This document shows, one piece after another, positions 26,965 through 35,053 of a DNA stretch of 64,000 bases. Position 1 is the first letter of the stretch. Every line of letters starts with the position of its first letter. The position numbers were made by a program, and so were the translations under genes. This DNA comes from Vibrio sp. STUT-A11 (GTDB lineage Bacteria > Pseudomonadota > Gammaproteobacteria > Enterobacterales > Vibrionaceae). Location of the stretch: positions 496,001 to 560,000 of the forward strand of contig NZ_AP026764.1 of the NCBI RefSeq assembly GCF_026000435.1. The letters are read 5' to 3'. Below the pieces are notes generated by a model that was given only the letters and a program-made list of their open reading frames with translations, was not told the DNA's origin and searched no databases.

Positions 26965-27987
26965 ATGTTCTCAGGGAAGTCAATGGAAAAAGGTGGATGG
27001 CGACGAAGTGTGGTGGAGACCTCTTTATTCTGCCTATTTATTGCCGTGATGACGCTCTTTGTATGGGGCGGCCCGTTATATATTCATTTACTGGTCAGTT
27101 TTGGCTTTGGCTATTCGGCCATTTTTTTCTCGTGGTTGATCGACAAACTCTTTCCAACTATCCCGCGTGTAATGGAAATTGCCATTTCTCTCACCGCGTG
27201 TTTGCTGTTTGGGGTGGTAAATGCGCAGTTTTGGCTTGGCGAATACTTCGGGATCTCTGGCATGTTGCCCATCGGTTTGATGGGATTGTTGTTCAGTGCC
27301 ATGTGTTTTTTCTATTTTCACTCGCGAGAGAAGCAAGCCATCGCACAGCGTGAATTGGAAACCATCAAGCTCGAGAAAGCGGAAAAAGAGCGCGCCTTAT
27401 TACTCAGTCAATTGAAACAGATGCAAAGCCAAATTGAGCCGCATTTTTTGTTTAATACCTTGGCGAACATCAGTGCGCTAATGTCACAAGACGTGGATAA
27501 AGCCAGAAAGATGCTTGATCAGCTCACCGCATTATTGCGTGCAACATTAAAAAGCTCACGTGAACAAAACACGACCATCGACAATGAAACCGCATTGATT
27601 GAGGCGTATCTCGCGATCCAACAAATTCGCTTAGGTGATCGCTTACGATACTCCATTGAAGTCGAGGAAGGGACTGAGCAATTAGAGCTGCCACCAATGA
27701 TGCTACAACCGCTGGTTGAAAACGCCATTATTCACGGCATTGAACCGAAGCGAGAAGGGGGAGAAGTGAGTCTGCGGATCAAACGTGACAATCGGTTACT
27801 TGAAATTGAAGTCCGAGACTCGGGTGTCGGGCTGAACCACGTCAGCCAACATTGTGGATCGGGGATTGGGCTTAGCAACTTAAAGCAGCGAATTGATGCT
27901 CTATTTTCCGGAGAAGGGCAGGTGTTAATCAGTGAGCTTGCCGAGGGTGGTGTCAGTGTTCGTTTAAGCTGGCCAATTGAGTGGTAA
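26965..27987 (+). CDS. LytS/YehU-type sensor histidine kinase
   Basis: A 340-residue membrane kinase with four hydrophobic segments in the first 120 residues and little periplasmic sequence, so it probably senses something within the membrane. The catalytic part is of the His_kinase family: QMQSQIEPHFLFNTLANISA near residue 152 has the phospho-accepting His, MMLQPLVENAIIHGIEPKR near 248 is the N box, and GSGIGLSNLKQRI near 297 the G box. A second in-frame ATG six codons later has a better ribosome site (AGGGA). The start follows the barrel stop immediately, and the regulator follows 23 bp after it. It presumably controls this operon by phosphorelay. Confidence 0.88.
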   Translation: MFSGKSMEKGGWRRSVVETSLFCLFIAVMTLFVWGGPLYIHLLVSFGFGYSAIFFSWLIDKLFPTIPRVMEIAISLTACLLFGVVNAQFWLGEYFGISGMLPIGLMGLLFSAMCFFYFHSREKQAIAQRELETIKLEKAEKERALLLSQLKQMQSQIEPHFLFNTLANISALMSQDVDKARKMLDQLTALLRATLKSSREQNTTIDNETALIEAYLAIQQIRLGDRLRYSIEVEEGTEQLELPPMMLQPLVENAIIHGIEPKREGGEVSLRIKRDNRLLEIEVRDSGVGLNHVSQHCGSGIGLSNLKQRIDALFSGEGQVLISELAEGGVSVRLSWPIEW

Positions 27988-28010
27988 TCACAAAACAAGG
28001 ATATGGAGAA

Positions 28011-28808
28011 ATGAAGACTGGAATCACTGCAATTATTGCTGACGATGAGCCGTTGCTGAGGCATCATTTGGACAAAAGCCTGGCTGAAGTATGGCCAGAA
28101 CTGGAAGTGGTCGCAAAAGTCGCAGACGGTGAGCAGGCTTGGAGTGCCATTCAAAATAACCAACCCGACATCGCCTTTCTTGATATTCGCATGCCCGTTT
28201 TAGACGGGGTGAGTTTAGCGCGAAAAATTAATCGTATGGTAAATCCTCCTTTGATTATTTTTGTTACCGCATACGACGATTACGCGATTAAAGCGTTTGA
28301 ACAAAATGCGGCAGATTATCTACTCAAACCTATCTCGGATGATCGGCTGCAAACCACTTGTGAACGAGTTCAAGCTCGTCTTGTCAATCTAGGGCTGCAC
28401 AACCACAACAGCAATATGCAGATGAATAGCTTGTTAGAGCAGCTTCAGCAATTGTCTGCCCCCCAAACGCCTCAATATCTGCAATGGATTAAAGCCACTC
28501 AGGGGGAAGACATTCATTTGATCGCTACCACCGATGTGCTCTATTTCAAGGCAGAAGAGAAGTACGTGTCGGTCTATGCACAGCAAGGGCAGGGGAGGGC
28601 TGTGGAATACCTGATTCGAACATCGTTAAAAGAACTGATCCAACAACTTAATCCTGACCAGTTTTGGCAAGTTCACCGTTCAACCGTCGTTCAGGTTTGT
28701 AAAATCAATAAAGTTAACAAAGACTTTTCAGGACGAATGCTTGTCCATATTGGTGATACGAAATTGGCGGTAAGTCGTGCCTCGCAAAGTCTATTTAAGG
28801 GAATGTAG
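28011..28808 (+). CDS. LytTR-family response regulator
   Basis: A 265-residue regulator. I chose the ATG giving MKTGITAIIADDEP, which has GGAGA just upstream; an earlier in-frame start overlaps the kinase gene. The receiver domain covers residues 1-125, with acidic pocket DDE near 11, phospho-acceptor in DIAFLDIRMP near 56 and the LLKPI lysine near 106. A LytTR DNA-binding domain covers about 165-262, with VLYFKAEEKYVSVY and QFWQVHRSTVVQV. It ends a seven-gene run that starts at 22239. LytTR regulators bind short direct repeats; I could not pick out a convincing pair upstream of 22239. Confidence 0.9.
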   Translation: MKTGITAIIADDEPLLRHHLDKSLAEVWPELEVVAKVADGEQAWSAIQNNQPDIAFLDIRMPVLDGVSLARKINRMVNPPLIIFVTAYDDYAIKAFEQNAADYLLKPISDDRLQTTCERVQARLVNLGLHNHNSNMQMNSLLEQLQQLSAPQTPQYLQWIKATQGEDIHLIATTDVLYFKAEEKYVSVYAQQGQGRAVEYLIRTSLKELIQQLNPDQFWQVHRSTVVQVCKINKVNKDFSGRMLVHIGDTKLAVSRASQSLFKGM

Positions 28809-28836
28809 CCTTTGCTTAGTAAGACGCTATTTATTC

Positions 28837-28849
28837 TTTACATTGTAAA
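28837..28849. other. parS2: parS2 site after the two-component genes
   Basis: Perfect TTTACATTGTAAA, the farthest perfect site from the origin in this window (about 13.5 kb from the iterons). Confidence 0.87.
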
Positions 28850-29023
28850 CTCAGTCCTTGTTTGAGGTAAACGTACCACTCTCTTGTACGTTGTGTCAGC
28901 GATGTTGATTCTAACTTATTCCATTTTATATTTTCGATAGAGCAATAGTACGTGATGAATAGGTTTGGCTGTAAACCATAGGTATCATGAATGTTATTGA
29001 AATAAAGACAGTTTTTACTGATA

Positions 29024-29032
29024 TGCTATAAT
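29024..29032 (+). promoter_or_regulatory. Extended -10 promoter, probably for gltS
   Basis: TGCTATAAT is a perfect -10 hexamer with an extended TGN element. No good -35 is seen at the normal spacing, which extended -10 promoters tolerate. It implies a leader of about 265 nt. Confidence 0.5.
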
Positions 29033-29303
29033 CTGTCTCCGTTATAGCGAACATTTTTGTTGTTGCTTGAGAGTTTCTCTGGATTCAGCTCATTGAAATA
29101 TCCATGAGTCAGAGTAAGTAAACTACTCGATAACAAGTCCCCCTTCTGCTTACATTTTAATGCGCTCTCATAGAGTATTTCGCGCATTTGTATGATCTTT
29201 AGAATATTTTTGAAATCATCAGTGAGAATATTTGCTATTGGAACAAGGTTAAACTAACACTCAATCATTATGGAGGATGAAGAGAACAACAATAAGAGGT
29301 GAT

Positions 29304-30530
29304 ATGAATCATTTAATATCTGTCGGGGCTCTGGAGTCCTTCATGGTTGCGATCAGTGTGCTTTTCCTAGGACATTTCGTTAATGCCAAGCTGCCTATTT
29401 TAAATAAGTTCAACATACCAGAGCCAATTGTAGGCGGTCTTATCGTAGCCTGTCTGATTACGACACTTCATTTTTACGGCATCGATTTAGAGTTTGATCT
29501 ACCGTTACAAAACACGTTTATGTTGATGTTTTTTTCCACTGTCGGCCTAGCTGCCAATTACACCCAATTGATGAAGGGTGGCGCCAAGGTTTTTATCTTC
29601 TTAGCGGTGGCTTCATTCTACATCATCATCCAAAACGGTGTGGGCGTCTCATTGGCTGCGGCACTTGGCTTAGATCCTTTCATGGGACTGATCGCTGGCT
29701 CAATTACGCTTTCTGGTGGACATGGAACTGGCGCGGCCTGGTCTCAAACTTTTCAGGACGTATATGGATTAAATAACGTGTTGGAAATCGCGATGGCGTC
29801 GGCCACATTTGGTTTGATCATTGGTGGTATTATCGGTAGCCCGATGGCTGAGCGTCTGGTGGATAAGCATGGTATCGAATCAGAATATGGTCGTAGCGCA
29901 AAAACGCATGAAAAATTCCCAGAATTGGTGACTTACAACGAATACGAAGAAGACAAAGTGACCGCCAAAAAAGTGGTTGAGAAACTGTTCTTTTTGCTGA
30001 TTTGTGTCACTGGCGCTAAGTATTTAGAGCAGTGGGTCAATACGTTCGAAATCTCATGGTTGATGATTCCGGATTTTGTGTATGCCTTGTTTATTGGCGT
30101 AGTGGTGACCAACTTCCTTGAAGTGACCAAGATTCGCAAGTTGGATGCAGAAACGGTTGATATGCTCGGTACAGTGTCGCTATCCCTATTCCTGGCGATG
30201 GCATTAATGAGCCTGAAACTGTGGAATATATTCGATTTGGCGATTCCATTTTTGGTGATTCTGGCTGTGCAGTCTGTGGTACTGGCAATCTTTACCTACT
30301 ATGTGACGTTTAAAGTCATGGGGCGTAATTACGATGCTGCCGTCATTGCTGGTGGACACTGTGGTTTTGGCTTGGGTGCCACGCCAACAGCGGTAATGAA
30401 CATGGGCTCTATTGTTAACCGTTATGGTCCGTCACCTCAGGCATTTATGGTCGTGCCGATTGTGGGCGCTTTCTTTATCGATATCGTCAACTTAGTCATC
30501 CTGCAAGGATATATATCCTTTCTTGGCTAA
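29304..30530 (+). CDS. gltS: Sodium/glutamate symporter (GltS family)
   Basis: A 409-residue membrane protein. I start at the second ATG, which has AGAGGTG at good distance; the first in-frame ATG has GGAGG only one base away. About ten to twelve hydrophobic helices are visible. The family motif SGGHGTGAAWSQTF near residue 141 and the mirrored FGLGATPTAVMNMG in the second half are the two re-entrant loops of GltS. It would import glutamate with sodium, fitting a marine bacterium. E. coli GltS is 401 residues. A terminator follows 22 bp downstream. It is a single-gene unit with a long leader. Confidence 0.88.
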   Translation: MNHLISVGALESFMVAISVLFLGHFVNAKLPILNKFNIPEPIVGGLIVACLITTLHFYGIDLEFDLPLQNTFMLMFFSTVGLAANYTQLMKGGAKVFIFLAVASFYIIIQNGVGVSLAAALGLDPFMGLIAGSITLSGGHGTGAAWSQTFQDVYGLNNVLEIAMASATFGLIIGGIIGSPMAERLVDKHGIESEYGRSAKTHEKFPELVTYNEYEEDKVTAKKVVEKLFFLLICVTGAKYLEQWVNTFEISWLMIPDFVYALFIGVVVTNFLEVTKIRKLDAETVDMLGTVSLSLFLAMALMSLKLWNIFDLAIPFLVILAVQSVVLAIFTYYVTFKVMGRNYDAAVIAGGHCGFGLGATPTAVMNMGSIVNRYGPSPQAFMVVPIVGAFFIDIVNLVILQGYISFLG

Positions 30531-30552
30531 CTGAAGAGAAAAGGCAAGTGAT

Positions 30553-30589
30553 AAAAAATGGTCACAACGAAAGTTGTGACCATTTTTTT
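30553..30589. terminator. Bidirectional terminator between gltS and the ABC-2 operon
   Basis: ATGGTCACAAC GAAA GTTGTGACCAT with A-run before and T-run after, so it can serve both converging units. Confidence 0.9.
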
Positions 30590-30619
30590 GTTTTTGAGTC
30601 CAGCGTCGAGTTTCTACCG

Positions 30620-31450
30620 CTATTGAATGGTTCGACTGACTCTAAGGCATGCAGCCCAAGCCAATAGGCCAATAAAGACATAAAGACCAAGGTTTGGTTT
30701 TCCAACCTCTGCAAATGCATCCAGCGGATTTGATGCGATGATAGCGTGGAAAGGTAGATAGAATATCTCGGAGAAGAACTGATCCACTCCGTAGTAACCA
30801 AATAACGCGATCGGCATCCAGCGCAGCGCATAAATGGCGATGAATAAGATCACCAGCGGTGAGTTTACTTTCTGTGAGATGACCATGGTTATCAGAGCCA
30901 AAGGTAGCAGCAGAAAACCAGCCAAAGCCATTCTTAATAGAAACTCACCCCAATGCAGCAAGACATATCCTAGTGATGAGTAACGATACAAGAAACCTAT
31001 CTGATGGTCTGTTGCTATATTCAGCGACCACAACATCACATCGGCAATGATGACCAGGGTAGAACAGACCAAAGGAATTACCAGCAGGCCGAAAATGAGC
31101 TTCACTACGTGCATCTGAACATCGCTGATCGGCATACTACGCCAGAACATGATACTGCCTTCTGAGCGCTCTTTGCGCAGCGTTCTCGGGAAGTATTGAG
31201 TACCTAACAGAATGGAAAGTAAGCCGACACCTCCCGCAATGAGAGAACTTAATTCCTCCCCCAGCTGTTTTTGCATGCCATCAGCGTTACTACCAACACT
31301 CATTTGGAAGAAGAAATTTTGCTGAAGGTTCGAGTTGCTCATTAAAGCGATAAACAGCAAGGTCCCACAGACAAACATAAAAAAGGGCACCCGAGACACG
31401 AGTGGGTTTTCTAGCCATTCTTTATTTAACATCGTTAATATCGAGCGCAT
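30620..31450 (-). CDS. ABC-2 type permease
   Basis: A 276-residue membrane protein with about six hydrophobic helices and no catalytic motif. The first cytoplasmic segment LRKERSEGSIMFWRSMPISD near residue 90 is typical of ABC-2 permeases in YtrA-regulated clusters. The start codon shares one base with the stop of the ATPase gene, so it is coupled. It is the last gene of a three-gene operon of regulator, ATPase and permease. In other bacteria such clusters respond to cell-envelope stress or antibiotics; the substrate here is unknown. Confidence 0.8.
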   Translation of the reverse strand: MRSILTMLNKEWLENPLVSRVPFFMFVCGTLLFIALMSNSNLQQNFFFQMSVGSNADGMQKQLGEELSSLIAGGVGLLSILLGTQYFPRTLRKERSEGSIMFWRSMPISDVQMHVVKLIFGLLVIPLVCSTLVIIADVMLWSLNIATDHQIGFLYRYSSLGYVLLHWGEFLLRMALAGFLLLPLALITMVISQKVNSPLVILFIAIYALRWMPIALFGYYGVDQFFSEIFYLPFHAIIASNPLDAFAEVGKPNLGLYVFIGLLAWAACLRVSRTIQ

Positions 31451-32307
31451 TAATCAGCCCCCTTTTGTAACGCAAGAAACAGATCCGCCAGTGTGACACC
31501 GTGAATATCACCCAAACCTTCAACTTTTGCGGCGTACCTTGAAGGCAGCAGCCACTTGGTTGTACCAAGTCCCTTTTGCGAAGCGAGCGGTTTCATCGCC
31601 TCAATTTGCAGACGGAATGAGTCATTGGCATCAAGGATAAAGTAATCCTCGTGGATGCTCTCCATCGACGCTTGCAACACGCAGTGACCGTGTTTGAGTA
31701 TCAGAACATCCGTCAAAAGATGTTCAATTTCGGCCACTTCATGGCTGGCAATGATCAATATGCGTTCTCCATCGTGAAACCACTCTAGGAGGTGACGATA
31801 GAAGGTATCGCGATAAACTAAGTCTAAACCGAGAGTCGGCTCATCAAGGATCAGAATCTGCGTATTGGTCGCGATGACTATCGCCAGATGCAGCTGTACT
31901 TTCATTCCTTTCGACAAAGTGCGAATGCGAGATTTTGATTGGACATCAGTTTGCTGAAGTATCGAGTCAGCTTTGTGGCGATTAAAACCTGGGTGAACCC
32001 CCTCGGTATAGGTCAGCAGCTGTTCGACGGTCATCCAGTCTGGCAGCACGTTGACATCTGAGATATACGACAAGTGCTGCATGATTTTGTGGCGTTGCAT
32101 GACAGGTTCATAACCGTTGATGTGGATCGTGCCTTTATATTCATGTGCGCCGAGCAGAGCGTTAATTAGTGTCGACTTACCAGCACCATTGTGACCGAGT
32201 AAGCCGAGTACCTGACCTGAGTGCAAGTCAAAACTGATATCGTGCAGCGTTTCTCCTTGTTGGCGATAGTGCTTGGAGAGGTGCTTGACACTGACTGTTG
32301 CGTTCAT
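31450..32307 (-). CDS. ABC transporter ATPase of the YtrA-type cluster
   Basis: A 285-residue ATPase with Walker A GHNGAGKST near residue 39, signature near LSKGMKVQLHLAI around 134 (LSKGM replaces LSGGQ, as is usual in this branch) and Walker B ILILDEPTLGLD near 153. The C-terminal 80 residues form the extra domain common in ABC-2 exporters. It overlaps the regulator gene by 4 bp and the permease by 1 bp, so all three are translated together. It would power the permease encoded next to it. Confidence 0.85.
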   Translation of the reverse strand: MNATVSVKHLSKHYRQQGETLHDISFDLHSGQVLGLLGHNGAGKSTLINALLGAHEYKGTIHINGYEPVMQRHKIMQHLSYISDVNVLPDWMTVEQLLTYTEGVHPGFNRHKADSILQQTDVQSKSRIRTLSKGMKVQLHLAIVIATNTQILILDEPTLGLDLVYRDTFYRHLLEWFHDGERILIIASHEVAEIEHLLTDVLILKHGHCVLQASMESIHEDYFILDANDSFRLQIEAMKPLASQKGLGTTKWLLPSRYAAKVEGLGDIHGVTLADLFLALQKGAD

Positions 32308-32675
32308 TGGTCACCTTTAATCTGTAATTTAAGTTGTACGATAAGTTCATCGAGCGACATATCCAGGCGCTCTAATGTTTCGGCTATCTGAGGGATCTGT
32401 TCATTAAGGAAGCGCTTTTTTTCTGTGGCTAATAAGCGTTGTTTTGCTCCAGTTGAGACGAACATACCTTGACCTGGCTTCTTCTCTACGACGCCTTGCT
32501 CAACTAAGATCTGATAGCCTTTCATGACAGTAAGATGATTGATTTTCATATCAGCAGCGATGTGACGTACAGAAGGCAACGCTTCGCCCTCTTTCCAAGT
32601 TCCTTGCAGTATTTGCCGAGTGAGCTGGTCAGCCAACTGACGAAAAATGGGTTGGCGATCATTCCACTGTTTCAT
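32304..32675 (-). CDS. GntR-family regulator, YtrA subfamily
   Basis: A 123-residue regulator. The ATG giving MKQWNDRQPIFRQLADQLTR is preferred; this is the standard YtrA-type beginning, while an upstream in-frame ATG lies inside the operator. A winged helix-turn-helix covers residues ~10-75 (EGEALPSVRHIAADMKINHL). A short helical tail mediates dimers in this subfamily. It heads the ATPase-permease operon and very likely represses it through the 8-bp inverted repeat 24 bp upstream. Confidence 0.88.
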   Translation of the reverse strand: MKQWNDRQPIFRQLADQLTRQILQGTWKEGEALPSVRHIAADMKINHLTVMKGYQILVEQGVVEKKPGQGMFVSTGAKQRLLATEKKRFLNEQIPQIAETLERLDMSLDELIVQLKLQIKGDQ

Positions 32676-32698
32676 GATGAAACCCTTTGGCCGAGTTA

Positions 32699-32720
32699 GT
32701 GTTATATGTAGGTATAACAC
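32699..32720. promoter_or_regulatory. Operator of the YtrA-type regulator
   Basis: The perfect inverted repeat GTGTTATA TGTAGG TATAACAC sits just upstream of the regulator start. The spacing and position fit an autoregulatory GntR/YtrA site. Confidence 0.75.
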
Positions 32721-32911
32721 CTTAGGGTCAGGATGGAAAGGCTTGTACGAAGATGAGTGGCTATCAGTGTGTACGATTTTTTAATGCTTTTACATTAATA
32801 ATTTAGTGTCAGCCTGATTGAGGACGATCCAAGTGAACTTGAGAAATTGGATTAGGTGTTACCCGAACGAGTACGCCTGTTGGGTATCACCGCGTATTAG
32901 CCGACAAACAA

Positions 32912-32936
32912 AAAACCCGTGAGTGATCACGGGTTT
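32912..32936. terminator. Terminator downstream of nagB
   Basis: AAAACCCGTGA GTGA TCACGGGTTTT; on the minus strand it ends the nagB transcript. Confidence 0.85.
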
Positions 32937-32971
32937 TGTATTTCTAGCGTGGGCTAAAAATCGCGCTGCGA

Positions 32972-33772
32972 TTAGAAGCCTTTGATGTTTTCTGCTTCTA
33001 GTTCAGAGAAGTATTTTACTGTCTTCACTTTTAGCTCTTGCTGAGAAGGCTCGTCACATACGATCACGGCTTTCGGGTGCAGTTGAAGCGCTGAGACTGT
33101 CCATAGGTGGTTAACGCAGCCTTCTACCGCAGCTTCAAGAGCAAGTGCTTTGTTGTGGCCTGTTACCAGAATCATCACTTCTTCAGAATCCAGAAGTGTG
33201 CCAACGCCGATAGTCAGAGCGTATTTTGGAACTTGGTTGATGTCGCCGTCAAAGAAACGAGAGTTCGCGATACGCGTATCTTCCGTCAGAGTTTTGATTC
33301 GAGTGCGCGAAGAAAGCGAAGATGCTGGCTCGTTGAACGCAATGTGACCGTCGTTACCTACACCGCCCATGAACAAGTTAATCTTGCCGTAAGATTTGAT
33401 CTTATCTTCATAGCGTTTGCATTCAGCATGGTGGTCGTCAGTATTGCCGTTCAGTAGGTTGATATTTTCTTCTTTAATATCAATGTGGTTGAAGAAGTTG
33501 TTGTACATGAATGAACGGTATGATTCAGGGTGGTCGGCAGGAATACCAATGTATTCATCCATGTTAAAAGTCACAACGTGCTTAAAGCTTACTTCACCCG
33601 CTTTATGTAGTTCAATTAATGCGTTGTAAGTTGCTAGAGGAGTGCCACCAGTAGGTAGACCCAGAACGAATGGACGTTCAGCAGTAGGTTGGAAATCGTT
33701 GATGCGTTTTGCGATGTGTGCTGCTGCCCACTTACCTACTTGTGCTGCTTGAGTTAACGGGATAAGTCTCAT
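32972..33772 (-). CDS. nagB: Glucosamine-6-phosphate deaminase
   Basis: A 266-residue cytosolic enzyme, the same length as E. coli NagB. It converts glucosamine 6-phosphate to fructose 6-phosphate and ammonia, the last step of N-acetylglucosamine (chitin) use. Visible motifs are LGLPTGGTPLATYNALI near residue 39, the catalytic Asp in FNMDEYIGIPADHPESYRSF near 69 and GVGNDGHIAFNEP near 136. The gene stands alone here, unlike E. coli nagBACD; in vibrios nagA and nagC lie elsewhere. A NagC-like operator is seen 41 bp upstream of the start. Confidence 0.95.
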   Translation of the reverse strand: MRLIPLTQAAQVGKWAAAHIAKRINDFQPTAERPFVLGLPTGGTPLATYNALIELHKAGEVSFKHVVTFNMDEYIGIPADHPESYRSFMYNNFFNHIDIKEENINLLNGNTDDHHAECKRYEDKIKSYGKINLFMGGVGNDGHIAFNEPASSLSSRTRIKTLTEDTRIANSRFFDGDINQVPKYALTIGVGTLLDSEEVMILVTGHNKALALEAAVEGCVNHLWTVSALQLHPKAVIVCDEPSQQELKVKTVKYFSELEAENIKGF

Positions 33773-33812
33773 TTTGTGCCCCTAGTTATTGAATTTAAGA
33801 TGTTCTGAAACA

Positions 33813-33833
33813 TTAATTCGCATTATAAAATAA
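33813..33833. promoter_or_regulatory. Possible NagC operator for nagB
   Basis: TTAATTCGCATTATAAAATAA has the AT-rich flanks and central TCGCA of NagC sites. It lies in the nagB promoter region. The match is by eye only. Confidence 0.5.
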
Positions 33834-34150
33834 GTTATCAGCAACTGCCATTGTTTTAGGTCAAAAATTTGCTTTTTCTTTAACCATTGTTGTTTTTATC
33901 AACAAATAATCCAGATTATGACTCGGCTAAGGATCTGTTAACGGTTTTGGCTTCTTATTATCTTAGAGTGTATTGCGGTAAATTTCATGGCTGAAATTAA
34001 GTTTTTATTACGGAGAAATATTGTGGTAGTACGGAGAGGGAACGAGTATCGGAAGAGATGAGGATCTTTTGCTTTCGGACAACCTAGAATATGGCGAGGT
34101 GCAAATTCCTTATCCATAATTAAGACGTGTATATTGGTGAGGAAATCGCT
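33834..34150. other. Intergenic region between nagB and DUF3081 gene
   Basis: About 320 bp of AT-rich sequence. It must contain the promoter of the DUF3081 gene; no other feature was recognised. Confidence 0.4.
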
Positions 34151-34402
34151 ATGAAAAACGAATTAGATCCAAGCAAAGTATTATCGGCATACGAAAATGT
34201 AATGGACAACGGCACTCCAACGGAGTTTGGTAAGATCTATGAAGGGGTTGAGGCGTTTTCTGATTATGATGGTTACAACGTATTTTTGCGGGGAAACGGT
34301 GTTGAGTTAAAGGTTGGTTTCCACAATACGTACCATCTCGAGTACGAGCAGGAACACTTGAAGGAGAGCTTCTTGAAAAAGATTGCGATGCTTGCCAAAT
34401 AG
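34151..34402 (+). CDS. DUF3081 family protein
   Basis: An 83-residue soluble protein. The start is set at the ATG with TGAGGA upstream, giving MKNELDPSKVLSAYENVMDN. The conserved text GTPTEFGKIYEGVEAFSDYD and GNGVELKVGFHNTYHLEYE identifies the DUF3081 family of gammaproteobacteria. It appears to be a small alpha-beta protein, without membrane segment or cysteine pairs. The function is unknown. It is flanked by nagB and by the converging maoP gene, with a hairpin between. Confidence 0.8.
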   Translation: MKNELDPSKVLSAYENVMDNGTPTEFGKIYEGVEAFSDYDGYNVFLRGNGVELKVGFHNTYHLEYEQEHLKESFLKKIAMLAK

Positions 34403-34426
34403 ACCAGCACGGTTTGATGTGCAAAT

Positions 34427-34458
34427 AAAGCCCTCGGGAGAACGCGACCTTGGGCTTT
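34427..34458 (-). terminator. Hairpin between DUF3081 gene and maoP
   Basis: AAAGCCC pairs with GGGCTTT; the T-rich flank lies on the minus-strand exit side, so it probably ends the maoP transcript. Confidence 0.6.
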
Positions 34459-34551
34459 AGGAGAAGAAAAATTCACAAACGTTCACTCTGAAGGTGAATG
34501 AACGCTTGTCTAAGTCTTCGACTTAACTATCGATCAATTGATAACGATAAA

Positions 34552-34905
34552 TTAATCGTCTTCAACCAAACTCTCTTCCGCGAAGTCTTCCGTTGCATCC
34601 GGTTTATTGCGTCCGTTTAGCGTATGGAAGCGTTTTCGACCGCGAGCGAGTTGAGTGTATTTTAACCACGTACGCTCAATTTTGGTTTTTGCTTTGCCTG
34701 GGTGCTCTAACACCTTAACGAAGTGTTTCTCTTCGCTGTTTTCCGGTGTTAACTCGCCCGTTTCCAGACCAAGCATGGTATCCCCATAAATTGTTAGGAT
34801 TTCCTCTTCTGCAAGAGTAAAATCACCAGACTTTGCAAATCCGCGTGGAAATTTTACGTTATCGTAAAATCGTTTTTTGCCATGACGGAATTCAGTGTCA
34901 GACAT
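34552..34905 (-). CDS. maoP: MaoP-like protein (DUF413, YifE)
   Basis: A 117-residue protein. I start at MSDTEFRHGKKRFYDNVKFP, which has AGAGG eight bases upstream; the in-frame extension is not typical. The text FPRGFAKSGDFTLAEEEIL and KIERTWLKYTQLARGRKRFHTLNG defines the DUF413 family. In E. coli this protein is MaoP, which with the maoS site organises the Ori macrodomain. As in E. coli it is divergent from hdfR. Finding it 19 kb from the chromosome II origin is of interest, though whether it has the same role in vibrios is inference. The C-terminus is acidic (EDFAEESLVEDD), an extension relative to the 112-residue E. coli form. Confidence 0.85.
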   Translation of the reverse strand: MSDTEFRHGKKRFYDNVKFPRGFAKSGDFTLAEEEILTIYGDTMLGLETGELTPENSEEKHFVKVLEHPGKAKTKIERTWLKYTQLARGRKRFHTLNGRNKPDATEDFAEESLVEDD

Positions 34906-35053
34906 GTCAACAGCCTCTGTAACCGTTATTGATGAATGTAATGAACTAAGGCGAAAATTAGGCGTAAAGCTAACAAAAGAAAAACAAATTTTTTTTATCG
35001 TCATGATTTTAATTAGTTGTTAATCTGGTTTGATATTAACCAGGAGATGGTTT

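Larger units (their letters stand above)
28809..29303. other. Long intergenic region before gltS
   Basis: About 495 bp. It holds a parS2 site at 28837, an extended -10 promoter at 29024, and then about 265 bp of apparent gltS leader. No leader gene or known riboswitch was recognised in the leader. Confidence 0.5.
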
